From contig NZ_JALDAY010000016.1 of assembly GCF_022698165.1 (NCBI RefSeq), positions 186,001-250,000 on the forward strand: DNA of 64,000 nucleotides, given 5' to 3'. Every line of letters begins with the position of its first letter. The first letter of the stretch is position 1. Source of the DNA: Streptomyces cylindrosporus (GTDB lineage Bacteria; Actinomycetota; Actinomycetes; Streptomycetales; Streptomycetaceae). Shown here one piece after another: positions 29,552 to 39,161 of this stretch. The notes beneath the pieces are model-generated. The model was given only the letters and a program-made list of their open reading frames with translations, searched no databases and was not told the DNA's origin. A program made the position numbers and the translations under genes.

Positions 29552-30499
29552 GTGCAGCGCTGGCGTGGCTTGGAGGACATCCCCGAGGACTGGGGGCGCA
29601 GCGTCGTCACCATCGGCTCGTACGACGGAGTCCACCGCGGTCACCAGTTGATCATCCGGCATGCCGTGGACCGCGCCCGTGAGCTGGGCGTCCCCTCCGT
29701 CGTCGTCACGTTCGACCCGCACCCCAGCGAGGTCGTGCGGCCGGGCAGCCACCCGCCGCTCCTCGCCCCGCACCACCGGCGCGCCGAGCTGATGGCGGAG
29801 CTGGGCGTGGACGCGCTGCTGATCCTGCCGTTCACGACGGAGTTCTCGAAGCTCTCTCCCGCCGAGTTCGTCGTCAAGGTCCTGGTCGACAAGCTGCACG
29901 CCAAGGCGGTCGTCGAGGGCCCGAACTTCCGCTTCGGCCACAAGGCCGCGGGCAACGTCGAGTTCCTCGCCGAGCAGGGCAAGACGTACGACTTCGAGGT
30001 CGAGGTCGTCGACCTGTACGTGCGCGGTGAGGCCGGGGGCGGCGAGCCCTTCTCCTCCACCCTCACCCGGCGCCTGGTCGCCGAGGGAGACGTCGAGGGG
30101 GCCGCGGAGATCCTCGGCCGCCCGCACCGCGTGGAGGGGGTCGTCGTACGGGGTGCTCAGCGCGGACGGGAGCTGGGCTTCCCGACCGCGAACGTCGAGA
30201 CCCTCCCGCACACCGCCATCCCGGCCGACGGCGTCTACGCCGGCTGGCTGCACGCGGCGGGCGAGGCGATGCCGGCGGCGATCTCCGTCGGCACCAACCC
30301 GCAGTTCGACGGCACCGAGCGCACGGTGGAGGCGTACGCCATCGACCGCGTCGGACTCGACCTGTACGGCCTGCACGTCGCCGTCGACTTCCTCGCCTAC
30401 GTCCGCGGCCAGGCCAAGTTCGACTCCCTCGAGGCCCTGCTGGAGCAGATGGCCGAGGACGTGAAGCGGTGCCGGGAGCTGATCGCGGCCGCCGAGTAG
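29552..30499 (+). CDS. ribF: Bifunctional riboflavin kinase / FAD synthetase
   Basis: Makes FMN and FAD from riboflavin. A 315-residue protein: N-terminal nucleotidyltransferase with VTIGSYDGVHRGH (H28 and H31 of the GxHxGH motif), EGPNFRFGHKAAGN, then the C-terminal riboflavin kinase barrel with RGRELGFPTANVE. The GTG at 29552 follows GAGGAGCGG and gives the standard N-terminus. Confidence 0.96.
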   Translation: MQRWRGLEDIPEDWGRSVVTIGSYDGVHRGHQLIIRHAVDRARELGVPSVVVTFDPHPSEVVRPGSHPPLLAPHHRRAELMAELGVDALLILPFTTEFSKLSPAEFVVKVLVDKLHAKAVVEGPNFRFGHKAAGNVEFLAEQGKTYDFEVEVVDLYVRGEAGGGEPFSSTLTRRLVAEGDVEGAAEILGRPHRVEGVVVRGAQRGRELGFPTANVETLPHTAIPADGVYAGWLHAAGEAMPAAISVGTNPQFDGTERTVEAYAIDRVGLDLYGLHVAVDFLAYVRGQAKFDSLEALLEQMAEDVKRCRELIAAAE

Positions 30500-30528
30500 C
30501 CGTTCCGGCTCTGGTGTTGTTACGACGA

Positions 30529-30568
30529 CGAAGGGCGGCCGGTGCTTCAACGCACCGGCCGCCCTTCG
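30529..30568. terminator. Bidirectional terminator between ribF and the MinD-like ATPase gene
   Basis: A perfect 17-bp stem, CGAAGGGCGGCCGGTGC and its complement, with a 6-nt loop. It ends both ribF (plus) and the convergent ATPase gene (minus), whose stop lies 10 bases away. Confidence 0.9.
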
Positions 30569-30577
30569 CTGTTGAGG

Positions 30578-33500
30578 CTACTGCTGTGTCCACCCGGGAG
30601 GTACGGCACCCGGCGGAGGCGGCTGCTGCCCCTGGTCCTGCTGCGGTGCCGGTGGCTGCTGCCAGCCCTGGCCCGGAGCGGGCTGCTGCGGGGGCTGGCC
30701 CCAGCCCTGACCCGGCTGCGGGGCGCCGCCGGGCTGGGCGTACGGCTGCTGGGGCTGCTGCGGCGGGGCCGGGTAACCCGGCTGCGGCTGCTGCTGGTAC
30801 TGCATGTTCGGGTTGCCGAAGCCCTGCTGGGTGCGCGCGATGTCCTCGGCGATGAGGGCGGCCAGGTCGAAGTACGCCTCACGGGTCTTCGGCCGCATCA
30901 TGTCGAGGTCCACCTCGGCGCCCGCCGCGAGATGCTCGTCGAAGGGGATCACGACGACACCGCGGCAACGGGTCTCGAAGTGCGCGACGATGTCCTCCAC
31001 CTTGATCATCTTGCCCGTCTCGCGGACACCGGAGATCACGGTGACCGAGCGCTGGACGAGGTCGGCGAAGCCGTTCGCCGACAGCCAGTCGAGCGTGGTC
31101 GAGGCGCTGCTCGCGCCGTCCACCGACGGGGTGGAGATGATGATCAACTGGTCGGCCAGGTCGAGCACTCCGCGCATCGCGCTGTAGAGCAGACCGGTGC
31201 CCGAGTCCGTGAGGATGATCGGGTACTGACGGCCCAGCACGTCGAGCGCGCTGCGGTAGTCCTGGTCGTTGAAGGTGGTGGAGACCGCCGGGTCCACGTC
31301 GTTGGCGATGATCTCCAGGCCCGAGGGAGCCTGCGAGGTGAAGCGGCGGATGTCCATGTAGCTGTTGAGCTGCGGGATCGCCTGGACCAGGTCACGGATG
31401 GTGGCACCGGTCTCGCGCCGCACCCGGCGGCCGAGGGTGCCGGCGTCCGGGTTGGCGTCGATCGCCAGGATCTTGTCCTGCCGCTCGGTGGCGAGCGTGG
31501 CGCCCAGCGACATGGTCGTGGTCGTCTTGCCGACGCCGCCCTTGAGGCTGATGACGGCGATGCGGTAGCAGGACATCACGGGCGTGCGGATCAGCCCGAG
31601 CTTCCGCTCCCGCTCGGCCTGCTCCTTCTTGGCGCCGAGCTTGAAGCGGGACGGGCCCTGGTTGTTCTTGCGGGCCTTGGGCTGGTTGCGCAGCAGCCGG
31701 TCGGAGGACAGCTCGACGGCGGCGTTGTAGCCGAGGGGCGTGCCGGGGGCGGCTTGCTGCTGCTGGGGGGCACCGGGACCGGACTGGGGGCCGGGGGGCG
31801 CGGTCCAGCCCTGGCCGCCCTGGTTCCCGTAGGGGGCGGGCTGCTGCTGGTCGGGCTGGGGGTAGCCGTAGCCGGGCTGCGGCGGGGGCGGGTAGCCGTA
31901 ACCGGGCTGCTGCCCTGGCTGCTCGGGCTGACCCGGCTGCGAGGGGTAGCCGTATCCGGCGGCGGGCGGCTGACCGGGGTGGGGCTGCGGCTGCGCGGGC
32001 TGCTGCGGCGGCTGGCCGGGGGCCTGCGGGGGGTAGCCGTAACCGCCGGCCTCGGGCTGGGGCGGCTGAGGCGGCTGGGGTTGTCCCGGCCGGCCGGCCA
32101 AGCGGGGGTCGACGGGCGCGGGCTGACCGGGCTGCGCCGGGTGACCGGGCTGCGGTTGGGCCGGGCCGAAGGCGCCCTGGGGCGGGGGCTGCTGGCCGGG
32201 GTGGCCGGGCTGGCCGGGTTGTGGCTGGGCGGGGGGCTGCGGGTAGCCGTAGCCGGCGGGCTGGGGCGGCTGGCCCGGGGCGGCGTGCGGTTGACCGGGG
32301 GTGGGCTGCGGCTGGCCGGTCGTCGGGTGCGGCTGGCCCGGGGCGGCTTGCGGGTCTGCCTGGGGGGCCTGCTGGGGGTAGCCGTAGGCGGCGGGCTGTG
32401 GTTGACCGGCGGCGGGCTGGGCTGCGGTTGCTGCTGCGGCCTGGTCCGGGTGGCCGGGGTGCTGGGGGGTGGCCTGGCCGGGGTGGGTGGGCGTGCCGTA
32501 GCCGGGTGTTGGGGGCTGGCCCGCGGCGGCGGCCGCGTGCTGGTCCGGGTGGCCGGGCTGCTGCGGGGCGCCCTCGGCGGGGTGCGCGGGGGTGAAGCCC
32601 TGCGGCAGCGGGGGGAGGCCGGGGGTGGCGGCTTGGGGCGGTGCCGGGGCTTGCGGGGCCGGGGGCTGGGCCGGGGCCGCGGGCGGCTGCGCGGCGGCTG
32701 CGTCCCGGGTCGCGTCCGGCGTCGCCGCAGCTGTCGCCTGGGCTGCTTCGGGGTCGGTCTGCGCGGGCGCGTCCGCGTCGGACTGGCCGTGCTGGGCGGG
32801 CTCGTCGGCGTCGGAAGCGGCCACCTCGGCCGACTCCGCCTCGGCGGTGCCGTCCGCCTCCGGCTCGTCCTCGTCCGCACCGCCGAACAGCCGCGCCGCC
32901 TCGGCGTCGGCCGCGGCGTAGTTCAGCTCGGGCTCCGGGGAGGGGGCGGTGGCGGGGACGGGGGCGGGGTGTTCAGGGGCGTCGGCCGCGGGGACGCCGG
33001 CTGCCGGGGTGGCGGACGCGGGGGTGCCTGCGCCTGCGGCGGGGGTGGTGGATGTGGGGGTGCCTGCGGTGGGGGTGGACGTCGCTGGAACGCCCGCCGC
33101 AGGGGTGGTCGTTGCGGGGGTGCCCGCGGCGGGGGTGGCTGATGTCGGCACGCCTGCCGCCGGGGTGGACGGCGCCGGGACGCCCGCTGCGGGGGTGTTG
33201 GTCGAGGGGACGCCGGTTGACGGGACTCCGGCGGGCGGAGTGGCCGTGGCGGACGCGCCGCCCTGGGTGTCCTCGTCGACCGGCCGCAGCACGGGGAAGC
33301 CGGGCGCGGCGGCGGGCGGGGCAGCCGGGGGCTGTTGGGGCGCGGCGGGCGACTGCGCGGGTGCCGCGGGCGGCTGGGCGGCCGTCGGCTGCTGAGCGGC
33401 GGCGGGCGTGGACTGCGGGGGCACGCCGAAACCGCCGGGCGCGTCTTGACCCGGTTGACCCGGCTGCTGGGGTGCGGTGAAGCCGCCGGAGGTGTCCTGA

Positions 33501-34138
33501 CCCGATTGCGGGGGAGTTCCGTATCCGCCCGAAGGGTCCTGCCCGGGCTGCGGTGGAGTTCCGAATCCGCCCGAGGTGTCCTGGCCCGCCTGCGGGGGCG
33601 TCCCGAAGCCGCCGGGCTGGCCCGCCTGTGCCGGCGCCCCGAAACCACCGGGCTGACCCGGCTGCTGGGGCGCCCCGAAACCGCCGGACGTGCCCTGGCT
33701 CGGCTGAGGCGTGCCGAAAGCGGCGGGCGTGTCCTGGCCCTGTGGTGGCGTGCCGGGGCCGGGCTGCTGTGGGTAGCCGTAGCCGCTGCCCGGCGCGGCC
33801 GCCGGTGCGCCGGGGCCGGGCTGCTGCTGGGGGAAGCCGTAGCCACTCGGGCCCTGGCCGGCGCCCTGGCCCTGCGCGGGTGGGGGAGTGGTGCGCGCGG
33901 GACCCTGGGGAGCGATGCCCGGGGGCCCCGTGGGTGAGCCGATGGGCGGGCCCGTCGGAGGTGGTGGGGACGTGCGGCCGGTGTCCTGCTGTCCCCCGCC
34001 CGAAGAGCCACCCTGTGTGCTTTGGGCGTACCAGGCGGGCGGCTCGTAGACGATCTCGAACTCGCCGGTGAGATCCACCTCGTGATCGTCCCCGTCCGAG
34101 GCGGCACCGCCGTTGTACTCGGACCGATCCCTGTTCAC
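30578..34138 (-). CDS. MinD/ParA-like ATPase with a very long Pro/Gln/Gly-rich N-terminus (EspI-like, T7SS)
   Basis: An 1,186-residue protein. A short acidic start (DLTGEFEIVYEPPAWY) is followed by about 780 residues of Pro/Gln/Gly/Ala-rich disorder with many YGYPQ and PGQP repeats. Then comes the ATPase domain: deviant Walker A KGGVGKTTTT (from residue 866), AIDANPDAGTLGRRV, and a downstream MinD-type core. A second Pro/Gln tail ends the protein. This resembles EspI of mycobacterial ESX-1 and its Streptomyces counterpart, thought to regulate or position secretion. The GTG at 34138 is used because GGAGG lies just upstream; an ATG at 34213 would add a 25-residue basic leader. It is transcribed convergently to ribF. 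Confidence 0.88.
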   Translation of the reverse strand: MNRDRSEYNGGAASDGDDHEVDLTGEFEIVYEPPAWYAQSTQGGSSGGGQQDTGRTSPPPPTGPPIGSPTGPPGIAPQGPARTTPPPAQGQGAGQGPSGYGFPQQQPGPGAPAAAPGSGYGYPQQPGPGTPPQGQDTPAAFGTPQPSQGTSGGFGAPQQPGQPGGFGAPAQAGQPGGFGTPPQAGQDTSGGFGTPPQPGQDPSGGYGTPPQSGQDTSGGFTAPQQPGQPGQDAPGGFGVPPQSTPAAAQQPTAAQPPAAPAQSPAAPQQPPAAPPAAAPGFPVLRPVDEDTQGGASATATPPAGVPSTGVPSTNTPAAGVPAPSTPAAGVPTSATPAAGTPATTTPAAGVPATSTPTAGTPTSTTPAAGAGTPASATPAAGVPAADAPEHPAPVPATAPSPEPELNYAAADAEAARLFGGADEDEPEADGTAEAESAEVAASDADEPAQHGQSDADAPAQTDPEAAQATAAATPDATRDAAAAQPPAAPAQPPAPQAPAPPQAATPGLPPLPQGFTPAHPAEGAPQQPGHPDQHAAAAAGQPPTPGYGTPTHPGQATPQHPGHPDQAAAATAAQPAAGQPQPAAYGYPQQAPQADPQAAPGQPHPTTGQPQPTPGQPHAAPGQPPQPAGYGYPQPPAQPQPGQPGHPGQQPPPQGAFGPAQPQPGHPAQPGQPAPVDPRLAGRPGQPQPPQPPQPEAGGYGYPPQAPGQPPQQPAQPQPHPGQPPAAGYGYPSQPGQPEQPGQQPGYGYPPPPQPGYGYPQPDQQQPAPYGNQGGQGWTAPPGPQSGPGAPQQQQAAPGTPLGYNAAVELSSDRLLRNQPKARKNNQGPSRFKLGAKKEQAERERKLGLIRTPVMSCYRIAVISLKGGVGKTTTTMSLGATLATERQDKILAIDANPDAGTLGRRVRRETGATIRDLVQAIPQLNSYMDIRRFTSQAPSGLEIIANDVDPAVSTTFNDQDYRSALDVLGRQYPIILTDSGTGLLYSAMRGVLDLADQLIIISTPSVDGASSASTTLDWLSANGFADLVQRSVTVISGVRETGKMIKVEDIVAHFETRCRGVVVIPFDEHLAAGAEVDLDMMRPKTREAYFDLAALIAEDIARTQQGFGNPNMQYQQQPQPGYPAPPQQPQQPYAQPGGAPQPGQGWGQPPQQPAPGQGWQQPPAPQQDQGQQPPPPGAVPPGWTQQ

Positions 34139-34287
34139 TGCTTGCCTCCTGGTCAGCCACTGCTGCTGAGCTGGTCGTCGTCGCGGCCGGGCGGACCGAG
34201 TGGCGAGTCCCACGCGACTGCGATCGTCACCGCACCACCAGAAGCCTAATCACTCGCATGGCGGGACGGAAAAGCCCCCGGAGCCAC

Positions 34288-34326
34288 CGAGGCCGAAGCC
34301 TCGCGGGCACCGGGCCGAAGCCCCGG
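34288..34326 (-). terminator. Tandem UUCG hairpins ending the eccE operon
   Basis: On the minus strand two hairpins with C(UUCG)G tetraloops follow the 34426-35268 gene: one at 34310-34326 and a perfect 6-bp stem at 34288-34303. They lie upstream of the ATPase gene and probably separate the two transcripts. Confidence 0.55.
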
Positions 34327-34425
34327 CCCAGGGCGCCCAACCCCTCGTACGAGCAAACCGGTTGCTCCACCGGTTGCTCCGAGGGGCCGGTCCGTCCGCG
34401 TGGACGACGACCCGTCCCGGTCCGT

Positions 34426-35268
34426 TCAGTCCATCCGGCGGGCCACGCCCAGCAGCCCCGTCTCCGCGTCCGTGGACTCCGTCATGACGAACTTCTGGTG
34501 CTTGCGGGTGCACCACATGGCGACCGCGTCGTGCAGGGTCGGCAGATGCTGAAGCTGTTCGCCCGGGATGCCCAGAGTGTCCCGTACGATCTCGGTCTCC
34601 TGCGGCGAGATCCGCTGGATGCCGACCAGATGGGCCTGCGACAGCCAGCGCGGCGCGTGCTCGCTGACGAACGGCAGCACGGTGACGACCGCCTGCCACG
34701 GCACGGACGTCACACGGCCGCGCGGCGGACGGATGCCGCAGTCGCGGATCAGGACGACCGGACTCGACACCGACGGTCCCTGCGCGGGCACGCGGCCCAC
34801 CGGGTACACCGTCACGCACTGCTGGCCGCCGCCCGCCGCCTGCGCCAACTGCTGCCAGGCCTGCGGGCGTCCGGTCTCCACGCCCACGCGGGCGCCGGTC
34901 GCGGCGGCGCGCAGCGCCAGCACCTGGGCGAGCCAGAGACCGCCGACCAGTACGACGTCGAAGGGAGTCGGGCGGGACAGGCCGAGCACGGCCGGCTGCC
35001 CCTCCGCGTCATTGCCGATGAGCACACCGTCGTCGCCGATCGGCATGCTGATCGCCGCGAGTTCGTCGGCGGTGACGACGTGCCGGCCCCGGCGCGGGCC
35101 GCGCAACCCGAACCCCGGGCTGAAGATGCGCCGTTGCTGCTGCGCGGTCTCCGGCTGCCGGATGATCGGGATCATGCCGGTGTCGGTGGGCGAGGCCACG
35201 TGCGCGGGCGTGCGTCCGGGGGTACGGCCCTGCTGTCCCGGCGGCATGGGAGGAGCGGGATGCGACAT
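34426..35268 (-). CDS. T7SS-associated protein of unknown function (eccE partner)
   Basis: A 280-residue protein with a Pro/Gly-rich N-terminus (PPMPPGQQGRTPGRTP) and an alpha/beta body containing FDVVLVGGLWLAQVLALRAAATGARVGVETGRP. No membrane anchor or catalytic motif is convincing. Its start overlaps the eccE stop by one base (TGATG), so it is co-translated with EccE and probably works at the ESX membrane complex. It does not resemble EccD (no multiple helices) or EspG. Confidence 0.72.
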   Translation of the reverse strand: MSHPAPPMPPGQQGRTPGRTPAHVASPTDTGMIPIIRQPETAQQQRRIFSPGFGLRGPRRGRHVVTADELAAISMPIGDDGVLIGNDAEGQPAVLGLSRPTPFDVVLVGGLWLAQVLALRAAATGARVGVETGRPQAWQQLAQAAGGGQQCVTVYPVGRVPAQGPSVSSPVVLIRDCGIRPPRGRVTSVPWQAVVTVLPFVSEHAPRWLSQAHLVGIQRISPQETEIVRDTLGIPGEQLQHLPTLHDAVAMWCTRKHQKFVMTESTDAETGLLGVARRMD

Positions 35269-36602
35269 CAGTACGTACCTCCGAGCGGCAGAGTGGCGAG
35301 GGCGCCGGGCACCTGTTCGCGGTCGAGACGGACCAGGCCGACCTTCGCGGCACCCGCGGCCCGCTCCAACTCCCTTCCCACCTGGCCGAGTTCACTGTCA
35401 CCGCGCGCGGTGACCCGGATGTGCCCGGTGAGCGAGACGCCTCGGTTGCCGGCCTTGCTCAGGGTCATGCTGAACGTCGTGGCGAGCACCGGCAGCGAGG
35501 TGAACCGCGTGACCAGCTCGGGCAGTTGGACCCCGCCGCTGCCCAACTGCGGCCAGCGGGACACCCAGTAGGTGGTGTGCCACCGGTCGTCGACCCGCCA
35601 GGTCTTCACCGCTTCGACGGTACGGCGCTGGGTGCGCCCGTCCTGTGCGGAGTGCTGCTGGTTGGCGCGCGGGTTGAGGCAGCTGGACGTGGCCAGTGCC
35701 TGGACCAGCTCGGTCTCGTCCAGGATCGTCGCCTTGAACCCGGCGCCGGCCAGCCGGCTGGTCAGCTGGTCCGCCACCCGCAGCAGCGCCCGCTGCGCGC
35801 CGGGGACCCCGTCGCCGCGCGCCTGCACGGCCTCCGGGCACAGCTCCGGGTCGAGCTTGAGGGCGACCCAGGTCAGCCGCAGCGCGGGCGAGCCGACCTG
35901 CGCCTGCAGGGGGCCGTACGACCGCGCGGCGAGCGACTGCTGGGGCAGGTGCGGGGCAGGTGCGGGCTGGGTGTGCTGGACGACCTGCGCGGAGGCGAGG
36001 CGGATCCCGTCGACCTCCAGGGCGTCCTGGATCAGCCGCAGCGGCAGCTGGCGTCCGGCGGCCGCGGGGCGCAGCGGCTCGTCCGCAGGCTGCACGAAGA
36101 GGACGGCGGTCAGGAAGGTCCCGTCGCCGATCATGCCGATCGAGCGGTTGTCCCGGGAGACGAAGGCATACGTCCGCAGGGCCGGGTCGCACTCCACGAC
36201 CGGGGCGAGCATCGCGTCCGTACCCGGCGGCACGGGCAGCTTGGCGTCGCGGCGGCGCTGCCGCAGGGCGCGGGTGGTCTCGTACCACTCGGGCAGCGGA
36301 CGGCGGCCGCGGCGCAGCACCGCGAGGAGCAGCAGCAGCGCGGCGACGCCGCCGGCCGGGGCCAGCAGCCAGGAGGTGTCGGCGGCCCAGGCGGCCAGCA
36401 TGACCGCGGCCGCGAGCTCCACGAGGACGAGCTGCTGCAGCCGTACCGGCCCCAGCCCGCCGGGGCGGGGGAGCGTGCGCGGCGACGCGGCGGTGGACGC
36501 GGCCGGAGCGGCCGGCGTACGTCTGCCGCCCGGACCTCCCTGTTGCTGCGGTGCGCGGCGTCCGCGCCGAGTGCTCGTAGCGCTGCTCATCCCCCGGGAC
36601 AT
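35268..36602 (-). CDS. eccE: Type VII secretion protein EccE
   Basis: A 444-residue component of the ESX membrane complex. The layout fits EccE: a basic, Gln/Pro-rich N-terminus, two adjacent membrane helices (about 57-73 and 78-96), then a large cytoplasmic domain starting RRGRRPLPEWYETTRALRQR. It diverges from eccB across a 315-bp region. The start at 36602 could be replaced by the ATG at 36590, since neither has an ideal ribosome-binding site. Family assignment rests on topology and neighbours. Confidence 0.8.
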   Translation of the reverse strand: MSRGMSSATSTRRGRRAPQQQGGPGGRRTPAAPAASTAASPRTLPRPGGLGPVRLQQLVLVELAAAVMLAAWAADTSWLLAPAGGVAALLLLLAVLRRGRRPLPEWYETTRALRQRRRDAKLPVPPGTDAMLAPVVECDPALRTYAFVSRDNRSIGMIGDGTFLTAVLFVQPADEPLRPAAAGRQLPLRLIQDALEVDGIRLASAQVVQHTQPAPAPHLPQQSLAARSYGPLQAQVGSPALRLTWVALKLDPELCPEAVQARGDGVPGAQRALLRVADQLTSRLAGAGFKATILDETELVQALATSSCLNPRANQQHSAQDGRTQRRTVEAVKTWRVDDRWHTTYWVSRWPQLGSGGVQLPELVTRFTSLPVLATTFSMTLSKAGNRGVSLTGHIRVTARGDSELGQVGRELERAAGAAKVGLVRLDREQVPGALATLPLGGTY

Positions 36603-36917
36603 CCCTTTCGCGAAGTAGTGGCCGTTCGCCGGGCCTACGTCGTCAGTGCTCGCACATGCCCGTCGAGCGGGCTCGTCGATGCGAGTGGCTCACGGTACCC
36701 GCTGCGAATCGTGAGGCGACACAGGGGACACCGAAACCCCAGGTGGCCAGCCTTTCACGGACCGGCGCCGGGTGAAGGCGCGCTGTGGAGAAGCTCTGTG
36801 AAGATGCGGGGGCGGCCGTACACCTGGTGGACCGGCCTCCCGTGGCGCAGGGCATAGTAGGGGCCTGCGGGGCCGGAGAGGCCCGCTGTGCAGGACAAAA
36901 CGGGAGAAACGGGGACC

Positions 36918-38498
36918 ATGGCCAAGCGTCAGGACGAGCTCGCCGCCTACAACTTCGCTCGCAAGCGCACCGTCGCGGCCTTCCTGGCACCGTCGCCGGG
37001 CGGTTCGGAGGAGGGCGCGCCGCGGCCCATGCGCACGGTGACGCCGAGTCTGGCGCTCGGCGTGGTCCTGGTCGTCGGCTTCATCGCCTGGGGCGTGATC
37101 AAGCCGACGGCGCCCGCGGGCTGGGACAAGCCCGGCGAGTACATCATCGTCGACAGCGACTCCACGACGCGCTACGTCGTCCTCAACGACAAGACGTCGA
37201 GCGGCAAGAAGGTCCCGACGCTGCACCCCGTCCTCAACTACGCCTCGGCCAAGCTCCTGTTGGACAAGGGCAAGGGCAGCGTGCTGGAGGTCTCCGGCAA
37301 GGAGATCGACAAGAGCGGCATCGCGCACGGCGCGACCCTCGGCATCCCGTACGCGCCCGACCGGCTGCCCTCCGCGGACGACGCGCAGAAGACGAAGACC
37401 TGGGCGGTGTGCGAGCGCCCGGCCGAGGGCTCGGACGACGCCATCTCCCGCGCCGTCTTCGTCCTCGACGCCGACGACGCCAAGACGCTGGCCGGCCCGG
37501 GCAAGGTGGACTCCCGCGAGGCCCTGTACGTCGTCGACAAGAAGACCGGGCGGGAGTACCTGGTCGACGGCAAGGGCAACGCCTTCCTGCTGGGCGGCAC
37601 CACGCCGCTCGACGACACGACCATGCAGCAGCTGAAGTCCGCGGTCATCGGCGGCCGGGCCGAGGCGCAGCCGGTGAGCCAGGAGTGGCTGAAGACCCTC
37701 AACTACGACGGGGTCATCACCTTCCCGACGGTCCCGGACGCCGGTGCCGCGACCTCGGTCCAGGGACTGCCCGCCGAGGCGGGCAAGGTCGGCCAGGTGG
37801 TCAAGTCCCAGGACGCCCAGGGCGAGGGCTACTTCGTCGTGCTCAAGGACAAGGTCGCCGCGATCACCCCGTTCGTCGCCGCCCTCCTCATGGCGTCGCC
37901 GGACGCGGTCGGCACCTCCGCCGTCGAGGTCCCGTCCCAGACGATCTCGGCCGCGAACGGCGGTGCCGCGGAGTCCTTCTACGGCGACAAGGGCTGGCCC
38001 CAGCAGGTACCGCGACAGGCGAACCCCGCCGCCGCGACCGGCACGGGCGAGGCCCGTACCACTTCCTGCAGCGTGTACGACGGCACGATCGGCGCGGACA
38101 AGAAGCCGGAGCTAGCCGCCTGGGCGGGCACGGCGTTCCCGAAGCGGGCCGTCTCCAACTCGCTGAGCGCGTACGTCTCTTCGGGCTCCGGCCTGCTCTT
38201 CCGCGAGGTCTCCGGCACGGCGGTGGGCGGCGGTGCGACGTACCTGCTGACCGACACGGGCCTGCGGTACGCGCTGCCGGCGAACAACGACAGCGAGGCG
38301 GCGGCGAGCGGCACGGACACGTCGTCCTCGTCGTCCTCGTCCTCGTCGGGTGACGCGAGCGAGACGGACAAGGCGCGTACGCGACTGGGGTACGAGGACG
38401 TCTCCAACCCCGCGGTGGTGCCGCAGACATGGGCGACATTCATCCCGAAGGGCCCGACTCTGGACACCGGCAGCGCGGCGCAGGAACAGAGCCAGTGA
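36918..38498 (+). CDS. eccB: Type VII secretion protein EccB
   Basis: A 526-residue bitopic protein of the ESX core. The family N-terminus MAKRQDELAAYNFARKRTVAAFL is clear; one helix (residues 44-61) follows, and the rest is the extracytoplasmic domain. It contains the EccB pattern YVVLNDK...PVLNYASAKLLL and ends in a Ser-rich region (SSSSSSSSGD) and a polar tail. It lies divergent to eccE and upstream of the Esx pair, separated from them by a hairpin. Confidence 0.93.
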   Translation: MAKRQDELAAYNFARKRTVAAFLAPSPGGSEEGAPRPMRTVTPSLALGVVLVVGFIAWGVIKPTAPAGWDKPGEYIIVDSDSTTRYVVLNDKTSSGKKVPTLHPVLNYASAKLLLDKGKGSVLEVSGKEIDKSGIAHGATLGIPYAPDRLPSADDAQKTKTWAVCERPAEGSDDAISRAVFVLDADDAKTLAGPGKVDSREALYVVDKKTGREYLVDGKGNAFLLGGTTPLDDTTMQQLKSAVIGGRAEAQPVSQEWLKTLNYDGVITFPTVPDAGAATSVQGLPAEAGKVGQVVKSQDAQGEGYFVVLKDKVAAITPFVAALLMASPDAVGTSAVEVPSQTISAANGGAAESFYGDKGWPQQVPRQANPAAATGTGEARTTSCSVYDGTIGADKKPELAAWAGTAFPKRAVSNSLSAYVSSGSGLLFREVSGTAVGGGATYLLTDTGLRYALPANNDSEAAASGTDTSSSSSSSSSGDASETDKARTRLGYEDVSNPAVVPQTWATFIPKGPTLDTGSAAQEQSQ

Positions 38499-38527
38499 GT
38501 CGGTGAATCGGTGAGTCGGTGAAGCCG
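38496..38527 (+). repeat. 8-bp tandem repeat at the eccB stop
   Basis: TGAGTCGG, TGAATCGG, TGAGTCGG and a degenerate fourth unit TGAAGCCG follow one another, the first containing the eccB stop codon. Each unit begins TGA. Confidence 0.75.
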
Positions 38528-38528
38528 T

Positions 38529-38550
38529 TGACCCGTCAACGGACGGGTCA
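38529..38550 (+). terminator. Hairpin after eccB
   Basis: TGACCCGT and ACGGGTCA pair perfectly around a 6-nt loop, immediately after the short tandem repeats. Confidence 0.6.
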
Positions 38551-38762
38551 GCAGGGGCACTTGAGGGTAAGACGGCCTGTGGGTCACAAGTCGATCGCTC
38601 AAGTGTGTGAGCCGTGTAACTGATTGGTCCTGTCTGTGGATGAGTGACAGGCTGACGATAGAGTGTTTGCAGCGCTCAACGGTGCGAAGTCTTCCGGGCA
38701 CCAGGCAGGGTTTCGGTTTCCCGGATCCATCAACACGAACGACGACATGGGGGAAGGTCAAC

Positions 38763-39074
38763 ATGGCCGGCCAGTTCCGGGTAACAGAGGACGAACTCAC
38801 CAAGCTCTCCAATGACATCAACACGGTCAACGGGCAGCTGCAGGGCGAGATCCGCCGTCTCAACGGAGTGATCGAGCAGATCGCGGGTGGCTGGAAGGGC
38901 CAGGCGGCCACGTCGTACCACCAGCTGCAGGAGCGCTGGAACGCGGACGCGAAGAAGATGAGCGACATCCTCAACGACATCAAGGAAGCCGTGGACTCCA
39001 CGCGGAGCAACTACTCCGCGTCGGAAGAGCAGCAGAACTCCGAGATCAGCAAGATCATGTCGGACTTCGGCTGA
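38763..39074 (+). CDS. esxB: WXG100 secreted protein (EsxB-like)
   Basis: A 103-residue helical hairpin protein with the central W44-K45-G46 turn (AGGWKGQAATSYH) and a YxxxE secretion signal at the C-terminal end (YSASE). It ends DFG. It is paired with the WXG100 gene 87 bp downstream; in Streptomyces such a pair is secreted as a heterodimer and affects sporulation. The ATG follows GGGGGAAGG-type sequence. Which of the pair is called A or B follows the Streptomyces order and is not critical. Confidence 0.88.
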   Translation: MAGQFRVTEDELTKLSNDINTVNGQLQGEIRRLNGVIEQIAGGWKGQAATSYHQLQERWNADAKKMSDILNDIKEAVDSTRSNYSASEEQQNSEISKIMSDFG

Positions 39075-39120
39075 CAGAGCCGGATCACCGAACTCGCCAC
39101 ACGCTTCCCAGCTTGATGTC

Positions 39121-39149
39121 TTCCTGATCACTTCCTGATCACTTCCTGA
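39121..39149 (+). repeat. 11-bp tandem repeat upstream of esxA
   Basis: TTCCTGATCAC twice and then TTCCTGA, ending at the GAAAGGG ribosome-binding site of esxA. Confidence 0.7.
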
Positions 39150-39161
39150 AAGGGAATGACG

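Noticed and set aside
34351..34380. A 12-bp direct repeat ACCGGTTGCTCC x2 with a partial palindrome, as a possible operator
   Set aside because: It lies just after the 34426-35268 gene near the UUCG hairpins and has no clear promoter beside it; evidence is too thin to call an operator.
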